From: Bacteroidota bacterium
Lineage (GTDB): Bacteria; Bacteroidota; Bacteroidia; Bacteroidales; JAAUTT01
Direction: 5' to 3'
Assembly (NCBI GenBank): GCA_030706405.1
Contig: JAUZOO010000016.1
Span: forward strand, 1 to 64,000
DNA: 64,000 nucleotides
Shown here in pieces: positions 28,349 through 40,047 of this stretch. A program made the position numbers and the translations under genes. The notes beneath the pieces were generated by a model, which made no database searches, was not told the origin of the DNA, and was given only the letters and a program-made list of their open reading frames with translations. Positions within the stretch are counted from its first letter, which is position 1. Each line of letters begins with the position of its first letter.

Positions 28349-29446
28349 TTAGAAATAATTTATTGGATTGGTTTTTACTTTGGTAAAACGAATTGCAAAA
28401 TTAGAGAAATTTTTTATAAGTATCTCATAAAAAATCTCAAGAGTGAACTGTTCACTTTCGAAATGTCCAATATCTGCAATAAGAATTTGATTATCAGTAT
28501 CAAAAAACTGATGATATTTAAAATCGGCAGAGACAAATACATCCGCTCCAGCCCTTCGGGCATCGTTTAACAACGAACTTCCGCTACCTCCACATAAGGC
28601 AACCCTCGAAATTTTACGGTCCAGCAAGCGTGTATGGCGAACTACAGGCATCCGAAAAGCGCTTTTTACCAACCCAAGAAATTCCGTTCCATTCATGGGT
28701 GCACCTAAATTTCCCACAGCCCCAGCTCCCACCGAGGCAAGCTCATTGGCAAGCGGATAAATATCATAAGCCACCTCCTCGTAAGGATGAGCATTTATCA
28801 TAGCCGATATTACAGCACTTTCGAGATATTTTGGAAAAATAGTTTCAATACGAGTTTCAGGTTCGGTATGCAGTACCCCTTTCTCGCCCACAAACGGATT
28901 GGCCTGTTCCGAAGCCCGGAAAGTTCCTTCACCGGAAAGATTGAAACTACAGCTATCATAAAGGCCAATGCTCCCAGCCCCGGCTTCAAATATGGCGGCG
29001 CGTACTTTTTCGGCATGCGAGTGTGGCACAAACGTTACGAGTTTACTTAACACCCCTCCGATAGGCTTGAGCACTTTCACGCCCAAAAGACCAAGTTTCT
29101 CTGCCATTCTGAAACTAACCCCGGCAGAGACGTTATCTATGTTGGTATGACACGCGTAAATAGCAATATCATGTTTAATGGCTTTGGCCACTACCCTTTC
29201 GATATAATTTCCACCGATAATCCGCTTTAACCCTCCAAAAATCAACGGGTGATGCGAAATTACCAAATTTACACCCAAAGTTATCGCTTCGTCGATAACC
29301 TCTTCGGTAATATCAACGGCAAGCAAAACACCCGTAACCTCCCTGAGAGGGTCGCCAATCTGCAAACCGCTGTTATCGTATGATTCCTGATATGATGTTG
29401 GGGCAAATGATTCGAGACAACGAGTTACGTCGTTTACTATCGACAT
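28349..29446 (-). CDS. Nif3-like dinuclear metal center hexameric protein
   Basis: YDNSGLQIGDP, VNLVISHHPLIFGGLKRI and IYACHTNIDNV. Confidence 0.95.
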   Translation of the reverse strand: MSIVNDVTRCLESFAPTSYQESYDNSGLQIGDPLREVTGVLLAVDITEEVIDEAITLGVNLVISHHPLIFGGLKRIIGGNYIERVVAKAIKHDIAIYACHTNIDNVSAGVSFRMAEKLGLLGVKVLKPIGGVLSKLVTFVPHSHAEKVRAAIFEAGAGSIGLYDSCSFNLSGEGTFRASEQANPFVGEKGVLHTEPETRIETIFPKYLESAVISAMINAHPYEEVAYDIYPLANELASVGAGAVGNLGAPMNGTEFLGLVKSAFRMPVVRHTRLLDRKISRVALCGGSGSSLLNDARRAGADVFVSADFKYHQFFDTDNQILIADIGHFESEQFTLEIFYEILIKNFSNFAIRFTKVKTNPINYF

Positions 29447-29476
29447 ATTTTGAAGATTAAGAAATTAAACAACGGC

Positions 29477-29815
29477 TCAGCCTATGTTTTCCTTAAGTTC
29501 AAGAAGCATCTTTCGTACTTCCTGAAGCGATTTTACAATTTCGAAATTATCATGAACGTCTTTTTTATTTTCTTTCAACTTCATCTGGGCACCTTTAAGC
29601 GTCATCCCGCGCTCTTTCACAAGATGAAATATCAGATGAAAATTATCAATATCATCCTTGGTGAAAAAACGATTCCCTTTCTTATTCTTCTTTGGTTTGA
29701 TAATATCAAACTCTTTTTCCCAAAACCGGATAAGCGAAGTTTTAACATTAAACATCGCAGCCACCTCGCCAATGGTGTAATAAAGCTTCTCTACTTTTTT
29801 CTCTTTATAAGGCAT
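29477..29815 (-). CDS. MerR family transcriptional regulator
   Basis: YYTIGEVAAMFNVKTSLIRFWEKEFDIIKP. Confidence 0.92.
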   Translation of the reverse strand: MPYKEKKVEKLYYTIGEVAAMFNVKTSLIRFWEKEFDIIKPKKNKKGNRFFTKDDIDNFHLIFHLVKERGMTLKGAQMKLKENKKDVHDNFEIVKSLQEVRKMLLELKENIG

Positions 29816-29860
29816 ACGGGAATCTCTAAATAAGATTAAACAATATCAGGAAACTATGCA

Positions 29861-30826
29861 TTAATCAAATGTCTGACCCATACTCGACGAAATTTCAAGT
29901 ACCTGATTGAAATCACTCGGAGTTAAATCATTAAAGTAAAAATAAGCCGGATTCTGGGGTTTTCCTCCCTTATGCACCTCGTAATGCAAGTGCGGACCTG
30001 TTGATAGCCCAGTGTTACCGACATACCCAACCAAATCGCCTCGTTTAACTTTTTGTCCTAAACGAACGTTAAACTGCTCAAGGTGGGCATATAAAGTTTC
30101 GTATCCAAAGCCATGGTTTATCAGCAGCTTATTGCCATAACCTGCATCACGGCCTTCTTCGGCAATTGTTCCATCAGCAGTGGCATAAACCGGGGTACCA
30201 ACCGGAGCCGTAAAGTCCATCCCTTCGTGAAACTTCCGAATTTTATAAATCGGGTGAATACGCCATCCGTAACCGGAAGCCGTCTTCTTTAAATCTTTAT
30301 TTGCAACAGGCTGAATATTGGGCGTACACATAAGCATCTGTCCCTTATATTTTGCCTTTGAAATTACCTCGTCAAACGATTTTGACTGAATATACATCCG
30401 TTTGGAAACGATATCGAGTTTTTTAGAAGTCTCTACCACCAACTGATTGTTGGTAGCTTTTTCCAGCTCTTCATACCGGTTTACCCCTCCAAACCCAGCC
30501 TCGCGTACGGAACGCGAAATCGGCTCTGCTTCAAAAACCACTCGATAGAGATTGTCGTCGCGCTGCTGCATATCGTCAAGAACCTTGGACATTTCATCCA
30601 ATCGCTTTGTTGCTAACTCATACTGCAACTTCATTTGATCGTTCACCCGAATCAGCGCTTTTTCTTTGGGAGAGTTAAAGAAATACGAAAAAACGACGTA
30701 GTATATAATCGAAATAACTATACTTGCAGTGAAAAAGGTGAAGAATTTCAAAATCCAAGCTTTAAAACTGGTCTTAACTTTATCATAGCTAAGAGATTCG
30801 GGATTAAAGCGGTATTTTACTTTCAT
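29861..30826 (-). CDS. M23 family metallopeptidase (LytM)
   Basis: HEGMDFTAPVGTPVYATADGTIAEEG...GNTGLSTGPHLHYEV. Confidence 0.95.
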   Translation of the reverse strand: MKVKYRFNPESLSYDKVKTSFKAWILKFFTFFTASIVISIIYYVVFSYFFNSPKEKALIRVNDQMKLQYELATKRLDEMSKVLDDMQQRDDNLYRVVFEAEPISRSVREAGFGGVNRYEELEKATNNQLVVETSKKLDIVSKRMYIQSKSFDEVISKAKYKGQMLMCTPNIQPVANKDLKKTASGYGWRIHPIYKIRKFHEGMDFTAPVGTPVYATADGTIAEEGRDAGYGNKLLINHGFGYETLYAHLEQFNVRLGQKVKRGDLVGYVGNTGLSTGPHLHYEVHKGGKPQNPAYFYFNDLTPSDFNQVLEISSSMGQTFD

Positions 30827-30903
30827 CAGCTGTGGTATTTACAATATAGGTATTTTATTCCAGATTGTGAATTCTCGAATCGAACAAAACTAATTCAAAT
30901 TAT

Positions 30904-30911
30904 TATTTTTG
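30904..30911 (+). promoter_or_regulatory. -7 promoter element TATTTTTG upstream of alaS
   Basis: TAnnTTTG match. Confidence 0.4.
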
Positions 30912-30987
30912 CAAAATTTTTGACAAGATTTATAAAATCGTACACGAATCAATAATAAATAACAACAAAATAAAATCGGAATATAAC

Positions 30988-33609
30988 ATGAATTCCTACG
31001 AAATCAGAAATGCGTTCTTGAAATTTTTTGAAGAAAAAGGACATAAAATCGTACCGTCCGCTCCGTTGGTTGTAAAAAACGACCCTACGCTGATGTTCAC
31101 CAATGCCGGGATGAACCAGTTTAAAGATCTTTTTTTGGGCAACGAGCCTGCCAAATACCTGCGGATTGCCGACAGTCAGAAATGTTTACGCGTTTCGGGA
31201 AAGCATAACGACCTCGAAGAAGTAGGACACGACACGTATCACCACACCATGTTTGAAATGCTCGGAAACTGGTCGTTTGGCGACTATTTCAAGGCTGAAG
31301 CCATTGACTGGGGATGGGAGTTTTTGACCGAAGTTCTAAGAATAGATAAAAGCCGCCTTTATGTCACGGTTTTTGAAGGCAGCAACGAAGATGGTCTTGA
31401 TATGGATACCGAGGCCTATGATCTGTGGCTGAAGCATGTTCCTGCCGACCGCATCATCAAAGGCAACAAAAAGGACAACTTCTGGGAGATGGGCGACCAA
31501 GGACCTTGCGGCCCATGTTCCGAAATCCACATTGACCTTCGTCCGGACGAAGAAATTGCTAAATTACCAGGACATGAACTTGTTAACGAAAGCCACCCAC
31601 AGGTAATCGAAATCTGGAACTTAGTGTTCATGCAGTTCAACCGCAAGGCTTCCGGAGAACTAGAACCATTGCCGGCCCAACACGTTGATACCGGTATGGG
31701 TTTTGAACGCCTTTGTCGTGTTATTCAACACAAAACCTCGAATTACGACATCGACCTATTTCAGGTCATTATCAAAGAGATTGAAATAGCCACAAAATCA
31801 GAATATTACCAAAAGGAAGAAACCGACATCGCTATGCGGGTTATTGCCGACCACCTTCGGGCTATTTCGTTTGCCATTGCCGATGGCCAAATACCCTCCA
31901 ACAACAAGGCTGGTTATGTAATCCGCCGTCTGCTGCGACGTGCCGTTCGCTATGGCTTTACCTTCTTAAATATGCGCGAGCCATTTATCTACTCTTTGGT
32001 TCCAGCCCTCATCCATGCCATGGGCGAGGCTTATCCCGAGCTAAAAGCACAGCAACAGCTCATACAACGTGTTATAAAAGAAGAAGAAGCATCGTTTTTG
32101 CGTACTCTCGAAACTGGTATCCGTCTTATCGAGCAAATTATGCAGAAAACCAAACAGGAAGGAGCTAACGTTGTAAGCGGAAAGGCAGCTTTTGAACTGT
32201 ATGACACTTATGGCTTTCCGCTCGACCTTACCGAACTCATTCTTCGTGAAAACAACCTCAGCCTCAACGAAGAAGAGTTTAAAACAGAAATGGCTGCTCA
32301 AAAAAGCCGTTCGCGAGCTGCCGCAGCTGTTGATACCGAAGACTGGGTTTTCGTTTCCGACAGCGATTCATCTGAATTTGTAGGATACGACTTTACCGAA
32401 AGCGAGACCAATATTACCCGTTACCGCAAGGTTACCAGTAAAGGCAAAGAGTTGTACCATATTGTATTAAACACCACTCCATTTTACGGCGAAAGCGGCG
32501 GACAGATGGGAGATAAAGGCTGGCTCGAATCGGCCAACGAAAAGATCGAAATCCTCGACACCATCAAGGAAAACAACCTTTACATTCATATTTCAGATAA
32601 ATTACCAGAAAATCCTGAAGCTAATTTCGTTGCACGAGTTGATGCAGAACGTCGCCAGCAGATACAGAACAACCATTCGGCCACTCACCTTTTACACAAA
32701 GCTCTCCGCGAAGTTTTAGGAACCCATGTGGAACAAAAAGGATCATTGGTTCATCCCGACTACCTGCGCTTTGACTTCTCGCACTTTCAAAAGATGACTG
32801 CCGAAGAAATTCGCCAGGTAGAACAAAAAGTAAACGCTGCTATCCGTGCCAATTCCGAGTTGGACGAAAAACGCTATTACCCCATTGAAGATGCCAAAAA
32901 ACTTGGCGCTATGATGCTCTTTGGCGAAAAGTACGGAGAAAGCGTTCGCGTTATCCGTTTTGGCGAATCGGTTGAACTTTGTGGAGGAACTCACGTTCAG
33001 GCTACCGGAAATATTGGATCGTTCAAAATCGTATCGGAGGGAGCCATTGCAGCGGGTATTCGTCGTATTGAGGCCATCACAGGTAATAAAGTTGAAGAAT
33101 TCATCAACGACCAACTTTCTATCATCCATAAGGTTAAGGAATTACTCAACAATCCTTCGGATATATTGAAAGGACTTGAGCACAAGCTCAACGAGCACAA
33201 CGCTTTACAAAAATCGTTGGATGCTTTACAAAAAGAACGTAATCAACAAACTGCCAAAGCCTTGACTTCAAAAGTTGAAACTATTGGCGGATTCAATTTT
33301 ATTGCTGAAAAAATTTCGATTGACTCAGCCCAGAGTATTAAAGACTTAGCCTTCCAGATAAAAAATGAAATCAGTAACCTGGTATTAATTCTTGGAGCCG
33401 AAATTGACGGCAAAGCCAACCTTGCCGTAATGCTCTCCGAAAATCTAATTAAGGAAAAAAACCTGAACGCCGGGACTATCATTCGCGAAATTGCCAAAGA
33501 AGTAGAAGGGGGCGGCGGCGGTCAACCTTTCTTTGCCACTGCCGGAGGCAAGAAACCTGAAGGAATTGAAGCTGCGCTGGCTAAAGCAAAGGCTTTCATT
33601 GCAGGATAA
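30988..33609 (+). CDS. alaS: Alanine--tRNA ligase
   Basis: 873 aa; [52 protein letters not shown]. Confidence 0.98.
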   Translation: MNSYEIRNAFLKFFEEKGHKIVPSAPLVVKNDPTLMFTNAGMNQFKDLFLGNEPAKYLRIADSQKCLRVSGKHNDLEEVGHDTYHHTMFEMLGNWSFGDYFKAEAIDWGWEFLTEVLRIDKSRLYVTVFEGSNEDGLDMDTEAYDLWLKHVPADRIIKGNKKDNFWEMGDQGPCGPCSEIHIDLRPDEEIAKLPGHELVNESHPQVIEIWNLVFMQFNRKASGELEPLPAQHVDTGMGFERLCRVIQHKTSNYDIDLFQVIIKEIEIATKSEYYQKEETDIAMRVIADHLRAISFAIADGQIPSNNKAGYVIRRLLRRAVRYGFTFLNMREPFIYSLVPALIHAMGEAYPELKAQQQLIQRVIKEEEASFLRTLETGIRLIEQIMQKTKQEGANVVSGKAAFELYDTYGFPLDLTELILRENNLSLNEEEFKTEMAAQKSRSRAAAAVDTEDWVFVSDSDSSEFVGYDFTESETNITRYRKVTSKGKELYHIVLNTTPFYGESGGQMGDKGWLESANEKIEILDTIKENNLYIHISDKLPENPEANFVARVDAERRQQIQNNHSATHLLHKALREVLGTHVEQKGSLVHPDYLRFDFSHFQKMTAEEIRQVEQKVNAAIRANSELDEKRYYPIEDAKKLGAMMLFGEKYGESVRVIRFGESVELCGGTHVQATGNIGSFKIVSEGAIAAGIRRIEAITGNKVEEFINDQLSIIHKVKELLNNPSDILKGLEHKLNEHNALQKSLDALQKERNQQTAKALTSKVETIGGFNFIAEKISIDSAQSIKDLAFQIKNEISNLVLILGAEIDGKANLAVMLSENLIKEKNLNAGTIIREIAKEVEGGGGGQPFFATAGGKKPEGIEAALAKAKAFIAG

Positions 33610-33624
33610 CCAATAAACTCCTAT

Positions 33625-33672
33625 AAAAGAACAGTCATTTTGGAATCAAATCCGAAATGACTGTTCTTTTTT
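33625..33672 (+). terminator. Strong hairpin terminator after alaS
   Basis: AAAAGAACAGTCATTT...AAATGACTGTTCTTTTTT. Confidence 0.88.
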
Positions 33673-33697
33673 ACGTTCATTCATTTTAAATAAAATC

Positions 33698-34306
33698 ATG
33701 CTCCTTATCCTTATTTCTCCCCCCGAAACTATTTTACAGGAACATCAAATCCTAATTTCACTATTTAACCAAGGACTACAAATCTTTCATCTGCGGAAGC
33801 CTGATTACTCCGAGGCTGAGCTTGAAACGTACATCCTACAAATTCCGGAAGAATTTCACACCCGTATTGTAATCCATTCGCATTATCGGCTTGCATCGAA
33901 ATACAACCTCAAAGGCATCCACCTTACGGAGAAAGTCAAAAATGGCGCATCGCTTAGCTTCATCCTTCAAAATTTGAACAACAAAAGCATTTCAGCATCT
34001 TTTCATGCAGCCGAAGAATTAACCCAAAGCTGCGGTAATTATAATTACATTTTTCTGAGTCCGATATTCGACAGTATTAGCAAATACGGATATAAAAGCC
34101 GGTTTAACCTCAACGAATTAAAACAATTACTGTCCACAATCTACCAACGCCCTCATCCGCCTCAAATAGTAGCATTAGGCGGCATTTCCGAGCAGAACAT
34201 CCATTTAGTTAAAGAGGCTGGATTCAACGGCATTGCCCTGCTTGGAACTATTTGGCAAAGCTCCAATCCATTATCAGCGTTTCAGAAGGTACAAGCTGCT
34301 TTATAA
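33698..34306 (+). CDS. Thiamine phosphate synthase family (ThiE/TenI-like)
   Basis: LFNQGLQIFHLRKPDYSEAELE, GIHLTEK, SPIFDSISKYGY and VALGGISEQN. Confidence 0.8.
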   Translation: MLLILISPPETILQEHQILISLFNQGLQIFHLRKPDYSEAELETYILQIPEEFHTRIVIHSHYRLASKYNLKGIHLTEKVKNGASLSFILQNLNNKSISASFHAAEELTQSCGNYNYIFLSPIFDSISKYGYKSRFNLNELKQLLSTIYQRPHPPQIVALGGISEQNIHLVKEAGFNGIALLGTIWQSSNPLSAFQKVQAAL

Positions 34307-34334
34307 ACGACTTTCGTATTATCTTACAAAATAA

Positions 34335-34379
34335 GATTGGCAGTAACGCCGTCTCTAAGCGACAACATTACTGCCAATC
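34335..34379. terminator. Hairpin between convergent genes
   Basis: GATTGGCAGTAA (34335-34346) / TTACTGCCAATC (34368-34379). Confidence 0.7.
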
Positions 34380-34397
34380 AATTTATTCTAGGCTAAA

Positions 34398-37300
34398 TCA
34401 AATTTTAATACCCATAAACAACACATCATCAATCTGTTCAAGCTCTCCCTTCCACATTTCGAAGTTCGATTTAATGAAGTTATATTGTTCGTCCATCGGT
34501 TTCTGGTAAATGTCATTCAACATGTTGCGCAACCGCACCATCTTAAACTTCTTGCCAAGAGAACCGCCGAACTGATCGGGGTAACCGTCGGAAAACATGT
34601 AAATCTGGTCGCCTTTTGAAAGTTGAAGTTCAACATCATCAAAAATCTTATTGTCCATTACTTGTCCACCAATAGAGCTACGGCTTCCCTTATAGCACAG
34701 CTGTTCACCGTTTTGATAAACAATAAAAGGCCTCATAGCCGAAGCAAACTTCGTTTTATAGGTTTTTAGGTTTATTTCGCAAACAATGATGTCCATCCCA
34801 TCGTTAGGTTTTTCATTATCAGTATTTTGAGTAAGCGTAGCTTTTAGTTCATTATCGAGATGAAAAAGAATATCCGAGGGATTATTTACGCCTGGCCGGG
34901 AATAGATATCCTTAAGCAAGGTTGTTCCAATAATCGACATGAAAGCCCCAGGAACACCGTGTCCGGTTGAATCAGCACATACCACCAAAAGCCTGTCGGT
35001 ATTAGGGATAATCTCAAACCAATAAAAGTCGCCGCTCACAATATCGCGCGGAGCATAATAAACAAAGCTTCCGGTAAAAATATGCTGAAGCTTTCGCATT
35101 GAGGGGAGGATGCTTGCCTGAATGCGTTGGGCATAATTAATAGAATCGGTGATGTCACGGTTTTTCAGTTCAATTTCTTCTTTTTGTGACCTTACCTCAC
35201 GGGTACGCTCTTCAAGAAGCCGTTCGAGATATTCCTGAAAAGCCTTTTGTTTACGTTCCCTAAAACGGATAATAAAGTAAACAAAAGCTACCAGCGCAAC
35301 AATGGCAAAGATTATAAACCACCATGTTTTCCAAAAAGGTTGACGTATTTTTACCTGAATGGTTATCGGTGCGGAGTAAACGCCGTCGCTGTTGCAAGCC
35401 CTTACCATAAAGGTATAATTCCCGTCGCTAAGGCGCGAGTATGGCGCAGTACGACTGGTTGATGGTTCGGACCATTCGGTATCAAAACCTTCCAGTTTAT
35501 ATTGATACGTTACCTGTTCGGGATTACTGTAATTCAACCCGATAAACTCAAATTTAACGCGGTAGTGCGAGTACGGTAAGACTATCTTTTTCGAAATATC
35601 ATAAACCGAATCGTTAATAGTTACCGAAAGAATGTTTGCCAGAGGTAGAACTGTCGCTTTTTTATCTTTAGACGATTCATAAACAATTAACCCATCGGTA
35701 GTTCCGAAGAGTATATTTCCTTCGGCATTTTTCGAAATAGCATTGGGATTTATATCTCCGGAAATTGCCTCGGCTCCAAAAGTCCGTATTTTGCGGGTCT
35801 TGCTATTGATACGGCTCATTCCCAAACGGTGTCCGATCCATATATTCCCAGACATATCGGCAGTTATGGCGTAGCAATAATCTGATTTTAAGCCTTCTCG
35901 CGTTGTAAAATTATAAAAAGTATCTTTCATAAACTTGAAGATACCATTACCGGAGGTACCAGCCCACATATTTCCTTCAGCATCCTGAGCAAGCGAAGTA
36001 AATTCCAAATCGGCCCCACTTTTCAAGGTATAAGGCGGAATACTTGGGTTCAGAGAGAACACGGAACTGCTACGGGTTGCAATCCAAGGAATACCCTTAG
36101 AATCGATGAATATGTGGTTAATATCGTTGTATGGCAACCCTTCGGAAGTTGAAAAATGTTGTTGCTGGCCGGTAACAACGTTAAATTGATATACTCCGTT
36201 TTTGGTTCCCACGTATATGCTATTTCCGTATCCATTGATATGATTCACGGAATTGGCCAGCGAATTTTCGTTACGGAAGAATTTGACCGCCCTTTTGGAG
36301 CCCGTCTTTATTTGATAAACTCCGCTTTTATCGGTACCTATCCATAATGTTCCTTTACTATCAAGATAAAGCGAGGTAATATTATCTGCCGGAATTCCTG
36401 CCGAAGCTCCGAACATTTCCGTCGATTTTTCGAGCCCGGTTTTTATTCTAAGCAACCCGTTTTTACCACCAAGCCAATAGCCGTCTTTATCGTAGCATAC
36501 GGCAAGAACATTATTATCCTTAAACTGATCTTTATAATTATAATAGACAAACGATTCATTCAGAAAATTGGCAATACCATTGCCGTAAGTGGCAACCCAG
36601 ATATTGCCTTCCCGGTCCATAAAAGCATCTTTAATATAATCCTGACCAAGACCGTTCGTGGAGTTAAAGTTGACTAAATCCTTTATGAGTTGCCCCTTCT
36701 TTTGAACAACCTTGAACAATCCCTTTTCTTTGGTCGAAATCCATAGGTTTGATTGTTTATCCTCAAATACCGATTGTACATTTTCCTTTTCGATATGCAG
36801 GGTAGAACCAAAGTTTTCGACTATATATTTTCCCTTACCGGTAGCGGTAACCTTATACAAACCGGCATCTTCGGTTCCAACCCAGAAACTATTGGTTTTA
36901 CCGCGTTTTACAATTTTATTGACTTTGCTCGGCGGAAACCCACTAATATTGGCAATAAATTTTATACCAGACGCATTTGCAGAGTATGAGTAAACTTTAA
37001 GTCCCTCATCGGTTCCCACCAAAAGTTCATTGCCTGAGGTAAGGTTCAGAGCATAGATCATGGCTCCCTGAAAAGGTTTATCCAGCTGTGTCCGTTTAAA
37101 ATCTTTATCGATGATGATGATTCCCGAGCTTTGTGTTGCGGCCAGAATGTTCCGGTTTTCATCGGCAATAATGTCGGTAATGCTATTGTTTTGGTTTTCG
37201 GCAGGCTTTAAAACTTTAAACTTACGTCCATCATAAAAAACAATCGTACCATCATTATGTCCTACCCAAAGATTGTCGTCTTTATCTTTATAACTAATGT

Positions 37301-37559
37301 TGGCAACAGCTTCGGGAAGAGAATCTCTTTTGTTGATGTTATGCGTAAAATTGAACCCGTCAAAACGGCACAACCCGACTCCGGTAGCGGCCCAGATAAA
37401 GCCGTTTTTATCCTGGTTTATCGAATATACAAACGGATGGCAAATCCCCTTATCGAGTCCGAATTTTTGAAATTTAAACACCTGGGCTTTTACTGGGACG
37501 ATCCCGGTTAAAATGCCCATCAAAAGAAAAGCGCCATACAGCGCTCTAAATTTCTTCAT
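34398..37559 (-). CDS. Two-component-regulator-type beta-propeller / Y_Y_Y / SpoIIE (PP2C) phosphatase sensor protein
   Basis: Repeated propeller units (DKNGFIWAATGVGLCRFDG), Y_Y_Y domain, TM helix, SpoIIE motifs (DIVSGDFYWFE, ADSTGHGVPGAFMSIIG). Confidence 0.9.
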   Translation of the reverse strand: MKKFRALYGAFLLMGILTGIVPVKAQVFKFQKFGLDKGICHPFVYSINQDKNGFIWAATGVGLCRFDGFNFTHNINKRDSLPEAVANISYKDKDDNLWVGHNDGTIVFYDGRKFKVLKPAENQNNSITDIIADENRNILAATQSSGIIIIDKDFKRTQLDKPFQGAMIYALNLTSGNELLVGTDEGLKVYSYSANASGIKFIANISGFPPSKVNKIVKRGKTNSFWVGTEDAGLYKVTATGKGKYIVENFGSTLHIEKENVQSVFEDKQSNLWISTKEKGLFKVVQKKGQLIKDLVNFNSTNGLGQDYIKDAFMDREGNIWVATYGNGIANFLNESFVYYNYKDQFKDNNVLAVCYDKDGYWLGGKNGLLRIKTGLEKSTEMFGASAGIPADNITSLYLDSKGTLWIGTDKSGVYQIKTGSKRAVKFFRNENSLANSVNHINGYGNSIYVGTKNGVYQFNVVTGQQQHFSTSEGLPYNDINHIFIDSKGIPWIATRSSSVFSLNPSIPPYTLKSGADLEFTSLAQDAEGNMWAGTSGNGIFKFMKDTFYNFTTREGLKSDYCYAITADMSGNIWIGHRLGMSRINSKTRKIRTFGAEAISGDINPNAISKNAEGNILFGTTDGLIVYESSKDKKATVLPLANILSVTINDSVYDISKKIVLPYSHYRVKFEFIGLNYSNPEQVTYQYKLEGFDTEWSEPSTSRTAPYSRLSDGNYTFMVRACNSDGVYSAPITIQVKIRQPFWKTWWFIIFAIVALVAFVYFIIRFRERKQKAFQEYLERLLEERTREVRSQKEEIELKNRDITDSINYAQRIQASILPSMRKLQHIFTGSFVYYAPRDIVSGDFYWFEIIPNTDRLLVVCADSTGHGVPGAFMSIIGTTLLKDIYSRPGVNNPSDILFHLDNELKATLTQNTDNEKPNDGMDIIVCEINLKTYKTKFASAMRPFIVYQNGEQLCYKGSRSSIGGQVMDNKIFDDVELQLSKGDQIYMFSDGYPDQFGGSLGKKFKMVRLRNMLNDIYQKPMDEQYNFIKSNFEMWKGELEQIDDVLFMGIKI

Positions 37560-37582
37560 TGAAGCCTAGTTTTAAAAGATTA

Positions 37583-38563
37583 TTATTTCTTTCTGACGCC
37601 AATCGAATACTTATACTTTGGCACCCCGCCAATCGGAACCGTATAGAAGCGAAGCAATTTTCCATATTGATTTCGAACGTTTATTACAACATTATTATTA
37701 TGAACTGGCGGATTCTGTTTTTTTATAAACTGAAAATCGAGCGATGCATTTTTTTCCTCGGGTAAAACCATAAATTCGTCCTGTTTCCAATCGCCCTGAT
37801 TAGAAACAGCAAGTTTCTTCTCTTTACGGACTGTGGAAACGACCCTGATCGTACCATCATCATCCCAGTCGTAATTGGCAACTCTGATGGAAACGGTCTT
37901 ATCATCAACAAAAGGATAGATATGTGACACCTGCTTGGGGTTATCCCACATTCTGAAACAATATTCATAGGTAAAGGCGTTAGCACCTTCAATAGGCTTG
38001 TTTTCGGTTGGCGAAGAGCTTAGAAAATAGCGATACATGTTACCATCGTCTCCTTTGAGCCCGTCGCAAATCACTTTAAATATATAACCCGAAAATTCTT
38101 TTACATACTCTCCCTCAGAAGGGTTAAATGGCCCGAAAGTGTACCATTTATTGTCATATTGAGGATTGACTCCAAATTTTTTAGAGGCCATCATATTTCC
38201 GCTTTTATAATTACCCTTGGGTTCAGTCTCCTGTGCATCAGGATTTGTATAAGCTCCTTTTCCTCCAAATACATAATATATTTCCTCGGTATCCCAAGTT
38301 CCATTCATCTCGTCATTCAACCCCCCGGTATCGGGATCAAAAACACGGATATAAATTGGAGTTTTACAATTTTCAGGAATTATAAAGAAAAATGTCTGGG
38401 AAAAATCGTCATCGCCCCAGGTTTTATCAGCCTTAGGCCCAAATGTGACCAAAAAATTAATATTTTCCACTTCTGCAGGTACCGGCTGTGCCTTGGCTAA
38501 GCTACACCCAAGGATAAGCAGCAACAACATCCAAAAACCAAACTTTCTAACCTTTAAATACAT
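37583..38563 (-). CDS. Hypothetical secreted protein
   Basis: 326 aa with signal peptide (MLLLLILGCSLAKAQ); no recognised domain. Confidence 0.7.
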   Translation of the reverse strand: MYLKVRKFGFWMLLLLILGCSLAKAQPVPAEVENINFLVTFGPKADKTWGDDDFSQTFFFIIPENCKTPIYIRVFDPDTGGLNDEMNGTWDTEEIYYVFGGKGAYTNPDAQETEPKGNYKSGNMMASKKFGVNPQYDNKWYTFGPFNPSEGEYVKEFSGYIFKVICDGLKGDDGNMYRYFLSSSPTENKPIEGANAFTYEYCFRMWDNPKQVSHIYPFVDDKTVSIRVANYDWDDDGTIRVVSTVRKEKKLAVSNQGDWKQDEFMVLPEEKNASLDFQFIKKQNPPVHNNNVVINVRNQYGKLLRFYTVPIGGVPKYKYSIGVRKK

Positions 38564-38626
38564 GCCTGTTCTATTTTGTTTGATTATGCGATTTACTAAA
38601 AATTATCAATATACTTTAGTAAAAAA

Positions 38627-40045
38627 TCACTTCAATGGTTTGATAACCCAAATATCCCGGTAACTGGCAACAACCGTCTTCTGCTGAGTAGCATCCTGAC
38701 CTGTTACCCCAAGATAAATACGGTAAAGCCCGGGTTCTGCGAAGCTATGACTAAGACTTTTTCCCTGCCCCAGTTCACCATCACTAAAATCCCAATAATA
38801 TTCCTGGGATTGCACTTCCGGCAAGTATGTCTTCGATGCATCAAAAAGCACTGGTTGCCCCACAATAACGGTATCCCTACAGGTAATGAAGGGTTGTTCC
38901 ACATCCCGAACCGGAAAAAGATTGGCGGCCTGATTTTTATACAACTGGCCGGTCAACGTGTCGATTACATTAAGTTGTACAAGATAATCGCCTGGTTTTG
39001 CAAACGTATGCTCAACCTCAAGCGATTTGCCTCTGATTTTTGTTTTATCGCCAAAGTCCCACTCATAAAGGAACGAGGTGGTGTCGGTATTTATTGTACT
39101 TTGCTCAAAAAACTCATAAGTATACGTATTCTTTTCCTGAAGTTTAGCCTTGTTTACAAATACCGGGAAGTTCATTCTAAATTCAAAAATATCGGAAACC
39201 CTGTTGCGGTTGTTCCGGGTAGAGGAAATATATCCTTGTCGGTCAGTAGTATCTGCCGTATATGCAAAATCATCTTCGGGAGAATTGATGGGAGCCGGAA
39301 GAAGAATCGGCCGGGTCCATTTTCCGTTGACTTCCCGGCTATAATAAATATCCAATCCGCCCATCCCGTTTTTTCGGTTTGAGGCAAAATACAACCGCCC
39401 GTTAGAGCAATAAAAAGGATAAAGTTCATCGACAGCGGAGTTAATCTCAGGACCAAGATTCTTAGGCGTACTCCAACGGTTACGCACCAGATTGCATCCA
39501 TAAATATCAAAGCCTCCAAAACCTCCTTTTCTATTTGAAATAAAGAACAACCTCTTACCATCGGCACTCAAATTAGGATGCCCGGTCATCGCATTAGGAG
39601 TATTATAAATAAACGGAGTTATTTGTCCCCAGCCATTACCGTTGGATACAGCCGTAAATATTCCTTCAAAATCAGGAGTATTCTGTGAAAACATCATAGT
39701 TTTCCCATTATTCCCAAAGGTAGCAGGGCCTTCGTGGTACTGAGTATTTATAACGTTTGAAAAAGATTCGGGAGTTCCCCATTTCTGATTGGCCTTCTTC
39801 CGGACAAAATAGAGATCGAGCAAAGAATGATTAGCCGAATCAACCCTGGAAATAAACAAACTGGGGGCACGGTTAGAGCAAAAAACGACTCCATCGTTAT
39901 AAGGAACCGCTGCAAATTCATCGTATTCGCGCGTATTAAACGGAAGCGGAGAAACGGTATATAGGCTTTGTGCTAATGCCGGGGCAAACACACCGCCAAC
40001 AAAAGCACTTAAAATTAATATCCGCTTAATCCAATTCTTCGTCAT
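38627..40045 (-). CDS. PD40 repeat / PKD domain-containing protein
   Basis: GHPNLSADGKRLFFISNRKGGFGGFDIYGC, FASNRKNGMGGLDIYYS and PKD YEWDFGDKTK. Confidence 0.85.
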   Translation of the reverse strand: MTKNWIKRILILSAFVGGVFAPALAQSLYTVSPLPFNTREYDEFAAVPYNDGVVFCSNRAPSLFISRVDSANHSLLDLYFVRKKANQKWGTPESFSNVINTQYHEGPATFGNNGKTMMFSQNTPDFEGIFTAVSNGNGWGQITPFIYNTPNAMTGHPNLSADGKRLFFISNRKGGFGGFDIYGCNLVRNRWSTPKNLGPEINSAVDELYPFYCSNGRLYFASNRKNGMGGLDIYYSREVNGKWTRPILLPAPINSPEDDFAYTADTTDRQGYISSTRNNRNRVSDIFEFRMNFPVFVNKAKLQEKNTYTYEFFEQSTINTDTTSFLYEWDFGDKTKIRGKSLEVEHTFAKPGDYLVQLNVIDTLTGQLYKNQAANLFPVRDVEQPFITCRDTVIVGQPVLFDASKTYLPEVQSQEYYWDFSDGELGQGKSLSHSFAEPGLYRIYLGVTGQDATQQKTVVASYRDIWVIKPLK

Positions 40046-40047
40046 CC

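Noticed and set aside
35247-38663. Several small + strand ORFs antisense to the propeller/SpoIIE and secreted protein genes
   Set aside because: Overlap well-supported minus-strand genes; codon-bias by-products
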